The translations under genes were made by a program, and so were the position numbers. Source: Candidatus Omnitrophota bacterium (GTDB lineage: Bacteria; Ratteibacteria; UBA8468; B48-G9; DTJG01). From it: DNA of 64,000 bases. How positions within the stretch are numbered: the stretch's first letter is position 1; each line of letters starts with the position of its first letter. The stretch spans positions 1-64,000 of the forward strand of contig JAMWBU010000004.1 in assembly GCA_023819255.1 (NCBI GenBank), in the 5' to 3' direction. The notes under the pieces are model-generated. The model worked only from the letters and a program-made list of their open reading frames with translations. It made no database searches and was not told the origin of the DNA. Shown one piece after another: positions 17,099 through 25,907 of this stretch.

Positions 17099-18381
17099 TT
17101 ATAAAAGAAAAATGGCGCGTGGATAGTTCCCTGTCGAATACAGAATTTTCATCATTGTTGAATGAAGCGCTTGCCTTGAAATTTTTCGAAAAGCAAAAAA
17201 TTTTGACGATTATTCCTGATGGAACGCGCTCGGGTCCCACAGGACTTCTTTTCAGAACAATACTCGATTCACTTTATGGCAGGGCAAGCAAGATTGATTT
17301 TATGATAGCGCTTGGCACGCACCCAGCCATAGGTGAAAATCAACTTGAAAAACTTCTTGGAATAAGTTGTGCTGACTTGCAGAGCAAGTATCCGGAAACC
17401 GCTGTCTATCAACACTGCTGGGACGATTCTTATATCATCACAGAAATTGGCACGATAACCTCAAAAGAAATTTATGAAATTACAAAGGGATTGCTTGACG
17501 AAGATATTCCTGTAACGGTTAATCGAAACATACTTGATTATGATCAGATAATACTTGCAGGTCCTGTTTTTCCGCACGAAGTTGTTGGTTTTTCTGGCGG
17601 CTATAAGTATATTTTTCCAGGGGTTTCCGGCCCGCATTTTCTTCACAAGTTTCACTGGCTCGGTGCTTTGATTACCAATCCAAAAATAAATGGCACAAAG
17701 GATACACCTGTCAGAGACGCGATAAATAAAGCGGTTTCCTTTATTAAGACGCCAATAACGCAAATATGCTATGTTGTGAAGGACAAGAATGTTTATGGGT
17801 TATATGTGGGTGATAATCAGGCGTGGTCTCAGGCTGCGGATCTGTCGGCTCAACTTAATATCAAATATGTTAAAAATAGTTATAAAACTGTTTTATCCAT
17901 GGCTCCTTTAATGTACGATGACATCTGGACAGCCGGGAAGTGCATGTATAAATTAGAGCCTGTTGTTGCTGATGGTGGAACCTTGATCATTTATGCACCC
18001 CATATAACCGAGGTTTCATACACTCATGGGAAATATATTGAACAGGTGGGATATCATACGCGCGACTATTTTGTGAAACAATGGGAAAAATTCAAGGATT
18101 TTCCCGGCGGGATTCTTGCTCATTCAACCCATGTTAAAGGAATAGGAACTTTCATAAATGGTAAAGAGAATCCAAGAATAAGTGTCTGCCTTGCCACAGG
18201 CATAACAAAACAAATGTGCGAAAAAATTAATCTTGGATATATCAATCCTGGCGCGATTGATATCAATGAGTTTATCAGAAAACCAGACACTCTTGTTGTG
18301 AGAGATGCAGGAGAAGTTCTTTTTAGATTGGAAAATGGAGATGTTCCGGATATTGATGAACTTTACAGGATACACAAATGA
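17095..18381 (+). CDS. LarA-family nickel-pincer racemase/epimerase
   Basis: A 428-residue member of the lactate racemase family, whose enzymes use a covalently bound nickel-pincer nucleotide to racemise or epimerise 2-hydroxy acids. The N-terminal domain has IIPDGTRSG and IALGTHPAIG, as in LarA. The key residues are at the right spacing: a His in YQHCWDD, then PHEVVGFSGGYK (His and the cofactor-attached Lys ten residues apart), then a His 16 residues after that Lys (HKFH). The wider family includes D-gluconate 2-epimerase as well as lactate, malate and phenyllactate racemases. Between gnd, the HAD gene and uxaE, a sugar-acid epimerase is likelier than a lactate racemase. The cofactor genes larB, larC and larE are not in the window. 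Confidence 0.87.
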   Translation: MIIKEKWRVDSSLSNTEFSSLLNEALALKFFEKQKILTIIPDGTRSGPTGLLFRTILDSLYGRASKIDFMIALGTHPAIGENQLEKLLGISCADLQSKYPETAVYQHCWDDSYIITEIGTITSKEIYEITKGLLDEDIPVTVNRNILDYDQIILAGPVFPHEVVGFSGGYKYIFPGVSGPHFLHKFHWLGALITNPKINGTKDTPVRDAINKAVSFIKTPITQICYVVKDKNVYGLYVGDNQAWSQAADLSAQLNIKYVKNSYKTVLSMAPLMYDDIWTAGKCMYKLEPVVADGGTLIIYAPHITEVSYTHGKYIEQVGYHTRDYFVKQWEKFKDFPGGILAHSTHVKGIGTFINGKENPRISVCLATGITKQMCEKINLGYINPGAIDINEFIRKPDTLVVRDAGEVLFRLENGDVPDIDELYRIHK

Positions 18382-19742
18382 ACGAGTCATTCAGAAAGCG
18401 ATATCCTGAATTCAAAGTTTTTAATAGTTCTATTAGAAGACATGGCGATAAGTATTACTTTGTAGCCGAAAGAGAAAGCAGGTTCTATCTTGTTACTGGC
18501 AAAGATTCTTTCAGTTTTTTTGAAAGAGAAAAAGCCCCTGAGATACTGAAGAAAAGTTTTCCTTTTCTTAAGCCCGCGTGCTCGGGTTGCAAGAATTCTT
18601 TTGGTTTTGGAGATAGAACAGGATACGCTACAGCAGGTCATATTCGTGCTGCCAGAAAAAGCAATTTTTTCCCGATTTTTGCGCAACAATCGGCAAGAGA
18701 ACTTGAAAGGACAGGCAGAAGTTTTCAGCAGGTTCTTGATGATGTGGTATTCTGGTGTTTTGCTGAAGGATGGTCGGATCCTTTCGGCGCAGACGCTGAC
18801 CACGCAAAGAGTTTTGAAACCCTGCAGGAGGCAATTTCCGCAGGATATACCTTCTTCACCATTGACCCGTCGGATAAGATTAAGATTTTAGAAAAACAAT
18901 TTGCCGGAGAAAGCCATAAATATGGATTTTATCTCAAACAATATTCTGGAAAGAAAATTTCGATCAAGGGATTTTCTTTTGTTTTTACAGATGATATTAT
19001 TATTGACCTTGTTTCCACATATGGAGACGCTCTTGATTTTGTTCAGCAGTGTTATTTATTTATTTCAGATAAAAGAAAAGATTTTGATTTTGAGGTCTCT
19101 GTCGATGAAACAAAAATTCCAACAAGCCCTTTTGCTCATGTGTTTGTTGCGATGGAACTTATAAGGAGAAAAATCAGTTTTCAGAGTCTGGCATTGCGTT
19201 TTCCGGGAAAATTTGAAAAGGGAATTGACTACAGGGGAGATATTAAAAATTTTACAGGGGATCTGATAGTTCATAACAACATAAGAAATTATTTTGGACC
19301 GTATAAAATTTCCCTGCATTCTGGAAGCGATAAGTTCGCAGTATACAGAGAATTCAGGAATATTGTCGCAGATATGTTTCATGTGAAAACATCAGGAACA
19401 TCATGGATTCAGGCGATGAAGACAATTGCCGCGGTTGACAGGAACCTGTTTATTGAATGTATGGCTGTAGCGCTCAAAAATTTTGAAAAAAATTCTGCTT
19501 CCTATGAAATTTCTGCTGATATTTCAAGGATAAACATTGAAAAAATGCAAAGAGAAGATATTGAAAGCATGTTTTCTGACAGCAATATAAGGCAGCTGAT
19601 TCATATCAGTTATGGAAGCATTACAGGAGTCGAGAGTCCGCAATTGAAGAACAGTTTTTTCTCTGTAATTGAAAAAAACCTTGAACTTTACACTCAATTT
19701 GTTGAAGAACATTTAAACAGGCACATTACACTTTTATCATAA
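18378..19742 (+). CDS. uxaE: Tagaturonate/fructuronate epimerase UxaE
   Basis: A 454-residue protein of the UxaE family, known from Thermotoga as the enzyme interconverting D-tagaturonate and D-fructuronate, which lets galacturonate enter the glucuronate branch. Recognised from GFGDRTGYATAGHIRAAR, IFAQQSARELERTGRSFQQV and FGADADHAKSFETLQEA, a set highly characteristic of the family, and the later SVDETKIPTSPFAHVF and SLHSGSDKFAVY, which look like barrel strands with acidic and His residues. Length is normal. It overlaps the LarA-like gene by ATGA, and transketolase follows 14 bases later. This is the strongest single pointer that the block handles hexuronates. Confidence 0.9.
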   Translation: MNESFRKRYPEFKVFNSSIRRHGDKYYFVAERESRFYLVTGKDSFSFFEREKAPEILKKSFPFLKPACSGCKNSFGFGDRTGYATAGHIRAARKSNFFPIFAQQSARELERTGRSFQQVLDDVVFWCFAEGWSDPFGADADHAKSFETLQEAISAGYTFFTIDPSDKIKILEKQFAGESHKYGFYLKQYSGKKISIKGFSFVFTDDIIIDLVSTYGDALDFVQQCYLFISDKRKDFDFEVSVDETKIPTSPFAHVFVAMELIRRKISFQSLALRFPGKFEKGIDYRGDIKNFTGDLIVHNNIRNYFGPYKISLHSGSDKFAVYREFRNIVADMFHVKTSGTSWIQAMKTIAAVDRNLFIECMAVALKNFEKNSASYEISADISRINIEKMQREDIESMFSDSNIRQLIHISYGSITGVESPQLKNSFFSVIEKNLELYTQFVEEHLNRHITLLS

Positions 19743-19756
19743 AAAAAGGAGCCAGG

Positions 19757-21676
19757 ATGAAGAAAAGATTTCCTTATGATACTTTGCCCGTTGATGAAAT
19801 TAAAACATTGAAGGAATTCAGCAATCTTTGTAGAAGAGATGTTCTTACGATGACAACACTTTCAAAATCCGGTCATCCGGGCGGTTCAATGTCCGCCATG
19901 GAGATATATAATGTTATCTTTCATTTTGCCGCAATAAGTCCTGAAAAAGTGGATGATCCTGAAAGAGATAAGATTGTTATAAGTTTTGGTCATACTTCTC
20001 CAGGAGTATACGCTGTTTTGGGAAGATTGGGGTTTTTTGATCCTGACACAGCGATTGCTTCATTCAGACAGGCTGGAAGCATTTTTGAAGGGCATATCGT
20101 GAGAAAAGTCCCTGGAATTGACTGGGGCACCGGTAATCTGGGCCAGGGACTTTCCGCAGGTTGCGGATACGCGCTTTTTGACAGAATAAAAAATCGTGAA
20201 AGCTACACTTTTGTTTTGATGAGCGATGGTGAGCAAACTAAGGGACAGGTTGGTGAAGCGCGGCGTTTTGCAATGAAATATAATCTGAATAATCTCAGGG
20301 TAATCATTGATTATAACAGGATACAGATAAGCGGATGCATTTTTGATATCATGCCGTCAAACATCAAGGAGAATTATCTTGCCGATGGATGGGAAGTAAT
20401 GGAAACAGATGGACATGATATAGCCCGGCTTTATTCAACTATAAAGAAAAGCCTTGAAATTGATAAACCAGTTTGTATAATCGCAAACACGGTTATTGGC
20501 AAAGGCGTTTCTTTTATGGAAGGGAAATGCGCATATCATGGAAAGACGCTCGGTGAAGAGGACTACATTAAAGCGATCAAGGAACTTGGTTTTGAAAGTG
20601 ATCTTGAAAAATACAAAGAGTTGAGAAAGAAAAAGAATTACACATTTCCCGGAAGGAGTTTTGAAATAAAAGTTTCAATAAACAAAGGGAAAAGCCGCAC
20701 CTATGAACCAGGAACGAAAATTGATAATCGTACCGCATTTGGAAACGCGCTTCTGGATCTTGGAATAGCCAATAAAGATAACAAAGAAAATCCAATCCTT
20801 GTTTTTGATTGTGATCTTGCAAGCTCAGTAAAGACCGATATATTTGCCAGGGAATTTCCGGATAGATTTTTTCAGTGCGGTGTCCAGGAACACCATGCCG
20901 CAACAGTGTCAGGCGCTTCTTCGTCTGGCGGCGCTGTGAGTTTTTTTGCTGATTTTGGAGTATTCGGGGTTGACGAGACATACAATCAACATCGCTTGAA
21001 TGACCAGAACTACACAAACCTGAAGGTTATATGCACACATCTCGGTCTTGATGTGGGAGAGGATGGGAAAACGCATCAATGTATAGATTACATTGGGCTG
21101 TTCAGAAATATTTTTGGTATGCGCCTTATTATACCCGCCGATCCAAACCAGACAGACAGAGTGATAAGATATGTTGCGTCGCAACCAGGAAATTATTTTG
21201 TTGGCATGGGTAGATCGAACGCACCTATTATTACCACTATTGATGGAAGGCCATTTTTCGCGTCTGATTACGAGTTTGAATACGGACGGGCTGACATTTT
21301 AAGAGACGGCAAAAATGGTTTTATTTACACTATGGGAGCACTTGTGCCAAGGGCAATCGCAATTTCTGACCAGTTGAAGCAGCAGGGTATAGAAATTGGT
21401 GTTGTCAATTACAGCTGCCCTGTGGCGATAGATGAAAATGCGTTGAATATGGGAATTAAAACAGGGCTTGTGATTTCCTATGAAGACCATATTGCTGATT
21501 CAGGACTTGGGATGACCATTGCTTCTTATATTGCCGAAAAGCAAAAGATTGTTAAGTTTTACAGGCTCGGCATAAGAAAATATGGAAGCTCTGGCACACC
21601 CGACGAACTCTATGCAGAGCACGGTCTGGATGTTGAGACAGTGAAGGATTTAATTAGAAAATTGTTGAAAGTTTGA
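19757..21676 (+). CDS. tkt: Transketolase
   Basis: A 639-residue single-chain transketolase, transferring two-carbon units between pentose phosphate pathway sugars with thiamine diphosphate. Seen: SKSGHPGGSMSAMEIYN, the GTGNLGQGLSAGCGYA stretch, the ThDP/Mg2+ motif LMSDGEQTKGQVGEARRFA followed by an N-R-I-Q segment, the central QCGVQEHHAATVSGA with its Glu, and a transketolase C-terminal domain (VNYSCPVAIDENAL). It has the full three-domain length, not the split form of archaea and some anaerobes. A strong AAAAGGAG precedes the ATG. Downstream of gnd and uxaE, it would process the ribulose 5-phosphate made by Gnd. Confidence 0.95.
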   Translation: MKKRFPYDTLPVDEIKTLKEFSNLCRRDVLTMTTLSKSGHPGGSMSAMEIYNVIFHFAAISPEKVDDPERDKIVISFGHTSPGVYAVLGRLGFFDPDTAIASFRQAGSIFEGHIVRKVPGIDWGTGNLGQGLSAGCGYALFDRIKNRESYTFVLMSDGEQTKGQVGEARRFAMKYNLNNLRVIIDYNRIQISGCIFDIMPSNIKENYLADGWEVMETDGHDIARLYSTIKKSLEIDKPVCIIANTVIGKGVSFMEGKCAYHGKTLGEEDYIKAIKELGFESDLEKYKELRKKKNYTFPGRSFEIKVSINKGKSRTYEPGTKIDNRTAFGNALLDLGIANKDNKENPILVFDCDLASSVKTDIFAREFPDRFFQCGVQEHHAATVSGASSSGGAVSFFADFGVFGVDETYNQHRLNDQNYTNLKVICTHLGLDVGEDGKTHQCIDYIGLFRNIFGMRLIIPADPNQTDRVIRYVASQPGNYFVGMGRSNAPIITTIDGRPFFASDYEFEYGRADILRDGKNGFIYTMGALVPRAIAISDQLKQQGIEIGVVNYSCPVAIDENALNMGIKTGLVISYEDHIADSGLGMTIASYIAEKQKIVKFYRLGIRKYGSSGTPDELYAEHGLDVETVKDLIRKLLKV

Positions 21677-21705
21677 TCCGCAGACAATTATTCCGGGAGG
21701 CAGAA

Positions 21706-21906
21706 ATGAAATGCGTAAATCGGGATGTTAATATTAAGAATTGTTCGTGCACATACATTTCCTGCGGCAAGCGGGGCATGTGCTGTGAATGTGTAAGCTA
21801 TCACAGGAAAAATGGCGAAATTCCGGGATGCTTTTTTCCTCCAGACGCAGAAAAAACTTACGACAGATCAATAGAAAATTTCATACGCGTCTACAGCAAA
21901 AGTTAA
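21706..21906 (+). CDS. Small Cys-rich protein (DUF6485-like)
   Basis: A 66-residue protein with eight Cys: MKCVNRDVNIKNCSCTY, then CGKRGMCCECVSYHRK and PGCFFPPDAEKTYDRS. The spacing suggests a zinc or iron-sulfur site. It matches a small family I recall as DUF6485, of unknown function, common in anaerobes. GGGAGG precedes the ATG at 21706. It is the last gene of the sugar-acid block, and its stop codon overlaps that of the convergent phospholipase D-like gene. Confidence 0.8.
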   Translation: MKCVNRDVNIKNCSCTYISCGKRGMCCECVSYHRKNGEIPGCFFPPDAEKTYDRSIENFIRVYSKS

Positions 21907-22841
21907 TACCATATCCAGAGATACCTCCATCTCTTCAGGAAACGAGAAACAATGTCAGGCTGTTTTATAACAATCAATGTCTCAATATTTTTTCTTGCGG
22001 TTTCAGTGTAATTAAATGAACCGGTAAGAACAGTATTGCGATCGATAATCAAAAATTTGTCATGTATGTTATTAACAAAGCAGTCCTTTTTTACTTTTAG
22101 AAAATGGATTTTTTTCATAAAAGAATATTCGTTCGAGGAAGGATTTTGCGAGCCCTCAAAGATTCCATAAACCTTTATTCCTTCTATTCCTGTCCTGCAG
22201 ATTTCTTCGCCTATCGCGTCAGAAGTAAAAACAAACATTGCGAATTTTAGAGATTCTTTCGCTTTTTTTATTTCATTTTTTACTATCAAGGCGCAGTCAG
22301 AGACAGGAGAGAAATAAATTTCTATGAAATCATTTATTAACAATTGTCCTTTTGAAATAATAGATCTCGACCATAGAGAGAAAAAATTTTCAGCAAAAAA
22401 TTTACCGATAGTTTCGTCATTAATAAAAAGAATGTTATTTGAATCCCACCACATTGAAGATTCAGTGAAATTGGCTGAACCGACAAAGGTATATTTTTCG
22501 TCTATCACTATAAATTTTGAATGAAGCGCGCAGGATTTTTTATCCCATCTTTTTATCTGCAAGTTTCTGGCGATGCTGAAATTTTGATAGGGCTGGAAAT
22601 TGGTCAGGATTTTTACTTCTATTCCTTTTTTTGCAAGATTTTCAAGAATATCATAGCCCTGTTTCCAATTGAAGGTATAACTTGCGATATAGACGGATTT
22701 TTTTGCTTCCTGCAATTTTTTAATGATTATCCGGTCAATTTTATCGGATGGAGAAAAGTATGCCGACATTTCTGCGGCGTGAGACAAATATTGCAGAAAA
22801 AAGATTAAAACTATGATTTTTCTCAAAAAAACCTTCTTCAT
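21903..22841 (-). CDS. Exported phospholipase D-like protein, two HKD motifs
   Basis: A 312-residue protein with a signal peptide (MKKVFLRKIIVLIFFLQYLSHA) and two PLD repeats. The first is ALHSKFIVIDEKYTFVGSAN, the second IHDKFLIIDRNTVLTGSFNY; both keep His-x-Lys-x4-Asp. Exported two-repeat proteins of this size may be nucleases or phospholipases. It stands alone on its strand between two plus-strand operons. Whether it cleaves DNA or lipid cannot be read from the sequence. Confidence 0.88.
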   Translation of the reverse strand: MKKVFLRKIIVLIFFLQYLSHAAEMSAYFSPSDKIDRIIIKKLQEAKKSVYIASYTFNWKQGYDILENLAKKGIEVKILTNFQPYQNFSIARNLQIKRWDKKSCALHSKFIVIDEKYTFVGSANFTESSMWWDSNNILFINDETIGKFFAENFFSLWSRSIISKGQLLINDFIEIYFSPVSDCALIVKNEIKKAKESLKFAMFVFTSDAIGEEICRTGIEGIKVYGIFEGSQNPSSNEYSFMKKIHFLKVKKDCFVNNIHDKFLIIDRNTVLTGSFNYTETARKNIETLIVIKQPDIVSRFLKRWRYLWIWY

Positions 22842-22875
22842 ATTAAGAATTTCTTATTTTCGCAAAAAAGAAGTT

Positions 22876-22904
22876 TTCACAAAAGTTGTAAACTGAAGTA
22901 AAAT
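22876..22904 (+). promoter_or_regulatory. Predicted promoter of the dehydrogenase-riboflavin operon
   Basis: TTCACA (22876-22881), a 17-base spacer and TAAAAT (22899-22904) lie 40 bases upstream of the TTG start at 22945, in the 103-base divergent gap after the phospholipase D-like gene. No riboswitch fold is evident there. Confidence 0.5.
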
Positions 22905-22944
22905 ATTACCGGTCAATAAAAATGATATCAGAAAAGGAGGAATT

Positions 22945-23994
22945 TTGAAAGCAGCAATTTTTCAGGGTCCGGAAAAAATACAGGTTATGGAGTGGAAAAA
23001 TCCTGTTTGCGGAGACGATGAGATTCTGATAAAAGTTGAGTATTGCGCAATATGCGGCACAGATGTTAGAACTTTTTTCCATGGCCATAATAAGGTTATT
23101 CCGCCCGCGATTATCGGTCATGAAATAACCGGTGAAGTGGTTGAAGCAGGGAAGAATGTTAAAGGACTATTAAAAAAAGGAGACAGAATAACACCTGTAA
23201 CTTCCATTGGTTGCGGATACTGCAGGCTTTGCAGTAAGGGTCTGTACAATCTATGTCCTGACACAAAAGCCCTGGGTTATTTTTATCCTGGAGGTTTTGC
23301 CGAATATATGATTATTCCAGAGGCAGCTGTTGAGCAAAAAGCATGGGTTGTTCTTCCTGATAACATTTCTCTCCTTGAGGGTTCTCTTATAGAGCCATTG
23401 TCCTGCGTGATAAATGCCCAGAACTATCTCGCAATACAACCAGGCGATTCTGTTGTCATCTATGGAGGTGGGCCAATAGGTTTTATGCATGCCATACTTG
23501 CGCGAGCATCTGGAGCAGAAAAAATCGTAATGGTGGATCCCGCATATGAGCGGCTTGAAAAATTTGCTTCACTATTTTCTGATTTAATACTGATAAATCC
23601 TTTGAAAGAAAACACTGTTGCCAAGATTAAAAAGATCACAGATGGTTTTGGCGCTGATGTTATAATTACGGCGTGTCCTGCAAAGCAGGCGCAGGTTGAA
23701 GCTTTCCAGATAGCGGCGCCTCGAAGCAGAATAAGTTTTTTTGGAGGATTGCCAAAAGACGATTCTGTGATCAGTATTGACAGCAATCTCATCCATTATT
23801 ATGAAATAAGCGTTTTTGGAGCGTTTGCTTCAAACAGGGTTGATTACCAGAAAGCCGTTGACCTCATATCTTCAAGAAAGATCGATCCTTCCAGATTTAT
23901 TACAGAAGTTATTCCATTAAAAGATATTGATAGAGGAATAAGAATGGTGAAAGGTGGAAGCGTTTTGAAGGTGGTTTTAAAGATACAGGAGTGA
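22945..23994 (+). CDS. Zinc-dependent medium-chain dehydrogenase (polyol/threonine dehydrogenase-like)
   Basis: A 349-residue MDR alcohol dehydrogenase. Seen: catalytic-zinc Cys in CAICGTDVRTFFHGH, GHEITGEVVEAG, a structural-zinc set CGYCRLCSKGLYNLC, and the Rossmann motif VIYGGGPIGFMHAILA followed by an acidic residue (MVDPAY), which suggests NAD preference. It starts at TTG after AAAAGGAGGA. It precedes by three bases an SDR resembling sorbitol-6-phosphate dehydrogenase, so the two may act on the same polyol or its phosphate. The exact substrate is unknown. Confidence 0.88.
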   Translation: MKAAIFQGPEKIQVMEWKNPVCGDDEILIKVEYCAICGTDVRTFFHGHNKVIPPAIIGHEITGEVVEAGKNVKGLLKKGDRITPVTSIGCGYCRLCSKGLYNLCPDTKALGYFYPGGFAEYMIIPEAAVEQKAWVVLPDNISLLEGSLIEPLSCVINAQNYLAIQPGDSVVIYGGGPIGFMHAILARASGAEKIVMVDPAYERLEKFASLFSDLILINPLKENTVAKIKKITDGFGADVIITACPAKQAQVEAFQIAAPRSRISFFGGLPKDDSVISIDSNLIHYYEISVFGAFASNRVDYQKAVDLISSRKIDPSRFITEVIPLKDIDRGIRMVKGGSVLKVVLKIQE

Positions 23995-23997
23995 AGC

Positions 23998-24786
23998 ATG
24001 AAACAAATGCTAAAAGGTATGATTACGATTGTCACCGGCGCCGGACGGGGGCTTGGAGAAGCTTTGAGTTATGGATTTGCGCAGGAGGGCGCGATTGTTT
24101 GCCCCTGGGATATTGATGAAGAAAATCTTAATAAGACCGCAGGGAAACTTGAAACCATGAAAAGACTCGGGAAAAAAGCAAAGGTTGATATAACTGATGA
24201 AAAACAGGTGAGCAAAGAAATGGAATTGATTGAATCTGAATTTGGAGGAATAGACATTTTAATAGCAAATGCAGGAATACTTTATTCTTATGAAATTACT
24301 GAGTTTCCTGAAGACCGGTGGAGAAAGATCATAGAAGTCAATCTCACAGGATATTTTATATGCGCAAAGTACGCGGCAAGATTGATGAAAAAGAAAAGAA
24401 AAGGAGTTATTATCCAGATAAACTCCAAATCAGGGAAAAAAGGGAGTTACTGGAACAGCGCATATGCGGCAAGCAAATTCGGTGGGATAGGACTTACTCA
24501 GAGTATGGCTCTGGATCTTGCGCCTTTTGGAATCAGGGTAAACGCAATATGTCCGGGTAATCTTTTTGAAAGTCCGTTATGGCAGAAAAGTTTGTTCCAG
24601 CAGTATTCAAAAAAGTGGGGTATTTCCATTGAAGAAGTAAAAAGAAAATATGTTGAGCAGGTTCCTCTTGGAAGGCCGTGCACTTACAAGGATGTTATAA
24701 ATGTGGCGGTTTTTCTTGCGAGCGACCGGGCCGAATATATGACCGGTCAGGCAATCAATGTGACAGGTGGTCAGGAAATGAGATGA
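23998..24786 (+). CDS. SDR oxidoreductase, sorbitol-6-phosphate dehydrogenase (SrlD)-like
   Basis: A 262-residue SDR. Seen: VTGAGRGLGEALSYGFA, acidic WDIDEEN after strand 2 (NAD-type), ANAG, NSKSGKKGSYWNSAYAASKF with catalytic Ser, Tyr and Lys, and the C-terminal TGQAINVTGGQEM. The NSKSGK and GLTQSMALDLA stretches and the INVTGGQ ending closely recall SrlD, which oxidises sorbitol 6-phosphate to fructose 6-phosphate. It is sandwiched between an MDR dehydrogenase and ribD, overlapping the latter by ATGA. No PTS genes are present, so a free polyol or another sugar phosphate is possible. Confidence 0.82.
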   Translation: MKQMLKGMITIVTGAGRGLGEALSYGFAQEGAIVCPWDIDEENLNKTAGKLETMKRLGKKAKVDITDEKQVSKEMELIESEFGGIDILIANAGILYSYEITEFPEDRWRKIIEVNLTGYFICAKYAARLMKKKRKGVIIQINSKSGKKGSYWNSAYAASKFGGIGLTQSMALDLAPFGIRVNAICPGNLFESPLWQKSLFQQYSKKWGISIEEVKRKYVEQVPLGRPCTYKDVINVAVFLASDRAEYMTGQAINVTGGQEMR

Positions 24787-25907
24787 AACAGTCCAGAGAT
24801 ATTATTTTTCTAAATAAATGCCTTGCCCTTGCGAAAAATGGTTCAGGTCTTGTCAGCCCAAATCCAATGGTCGGCGCTGTTGTGGTGAAGGGCAATCATA
24901 TTGCTGGATATGGCTGGCACAGGGCTTTTGGCCTTCCTCACGCAGAAGTCGAAGCAATTAAAATGGCAGGTGCAGGGGCAAGAAACTCAACATTGTATGT
25001 TAATCTTGAGCCCTGTTGCCATTATGGAAAAACACCCCCGTGTACTGATTTAATCATCAATTCTGGTGTAAAAAAGGTTGTATTCTGTACCTTAGACCCT
25101 AATCCCGAAGTCAACGGGAAAAGTGTGGAGATTTTGAAAAATAATGGTGTTGAGGTTAGATACGGGCTGCTTGAATCAGAAGCTCGAAGATTAAATGCTT
25201 TTTATTTTACATTTGTGGAAAAAAAGAGACCATTTATAAGTTTAAAATGGGCGATGAGTGTTGATGGCAAAATCGCTGACGCATCTGGCATGTCAAAGTG
25301 GATTACAACATGTCAAGCGAGAGAATTTCAAAAACAACTGCGATTTGAGTATGACGCAATTCTTACGGGAAGCGGGACTATCTTAAAAGACAATCCCGTG
25401 CTTGATTTCAACGTTCCCGGTCAAATAAAAAAGCGTCTGGCAAAAAGGAAGAGATTTTACAAGATAATTCTTGACAGCACATTGAAGATAGCCCCTGATG
25501 CAAATGTTTTTTCGAATGCGAACGCAAATGTTGTCATTTTTGTTGCAAACGGTGTTGTTGAAAGTAAGAAAAAATTTCCTGAAAATGTTGAGATAGTGGA
25601 AGTGGAAAGAGAATCAAACGGATTGCTTGATATCAGGGCTGTCATTTTTCATCTATATTCAAAAGGAATTGGCAAATTGTTTGTTCAGGGAGGGACAAAG
25701 ATATTGACATCATTTTACAATTATGGACTTTTTGACAATATTTATTTATTTGTGGGCGGCAAGATTATTGGAGGACCTGCCATATATCCGCCTTTTGAAG
25801 GAAAGATAATTCCACTGGAATCTCAATCAGAGATTCATCTGGAAGAAGTGATAAGGATTAAAAACGATGTATTAATGGTTTTCAGAAATGTTCGCCGGGA
25901 TAATTGA
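24783..25907 (+). CDS. ribD: Bifunctional riboflavin biosynthesis protein RibD (deaminase/reductase)
   Basis: A 374-residue RibD. The N-terminal deaminase has zinc motif HAEVEAI and the EPCCHYGKTPPCTDLII stretch; the C-terminal reductase starts near KRPFISLKWAMSVDGKIAD and contains SKWITTCQAREF, LTGSGTILKDNPVL and LFVQGGTKI. It performs steps two and three from the GTP-derived pyrimidine. ATG 24783 overlaps the SDR stop as ATGA; a longer in-frame extension would lie inside the SDR. It is the first rib gene, followed by ribE with a 20-base overlap. Confidence 0.96.
   Translation: MKQSRDIIFLNKCLALAKNGSGLVSPNPMVGAVVVKGNHIAGYGWHRAFGLPHAEVEAIKMAGAGARNSTLYVNLEPCCHYGKTPPCTDLIINSGVKKVVFCTLDPNPEVNGKSVEILKNNGVEVRYGLLESEARRLNAFYFTFVEKKRPFISLKWAMSVDGKIADASGMSKWITTCQAREFQKQLRFEYDAILTGSGTILKDNPVLDFNVPGQIKKRLAKRKRFYKIILDSTLKIAPDANVFSNANANVVIFVANGVVESKKKFPENVEIVEVERESNGLLDIRAVIFHLYSKGIGKLFVQGGTKILTSFYNYGLFDNIYLFVGGKIIGGPAIYPPFEGKIIPLESQSEIHLEEVIRIKNDVLMVFRNVRRDN

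Noticed and set aside
22842-22944. FMN riboswitch for the riboflavin genes
   Set aside because: The gap is only 103 bases and lacks the RFN-element conserved blocks; ribD itself has no leader at all, since it overlaps the SDR.
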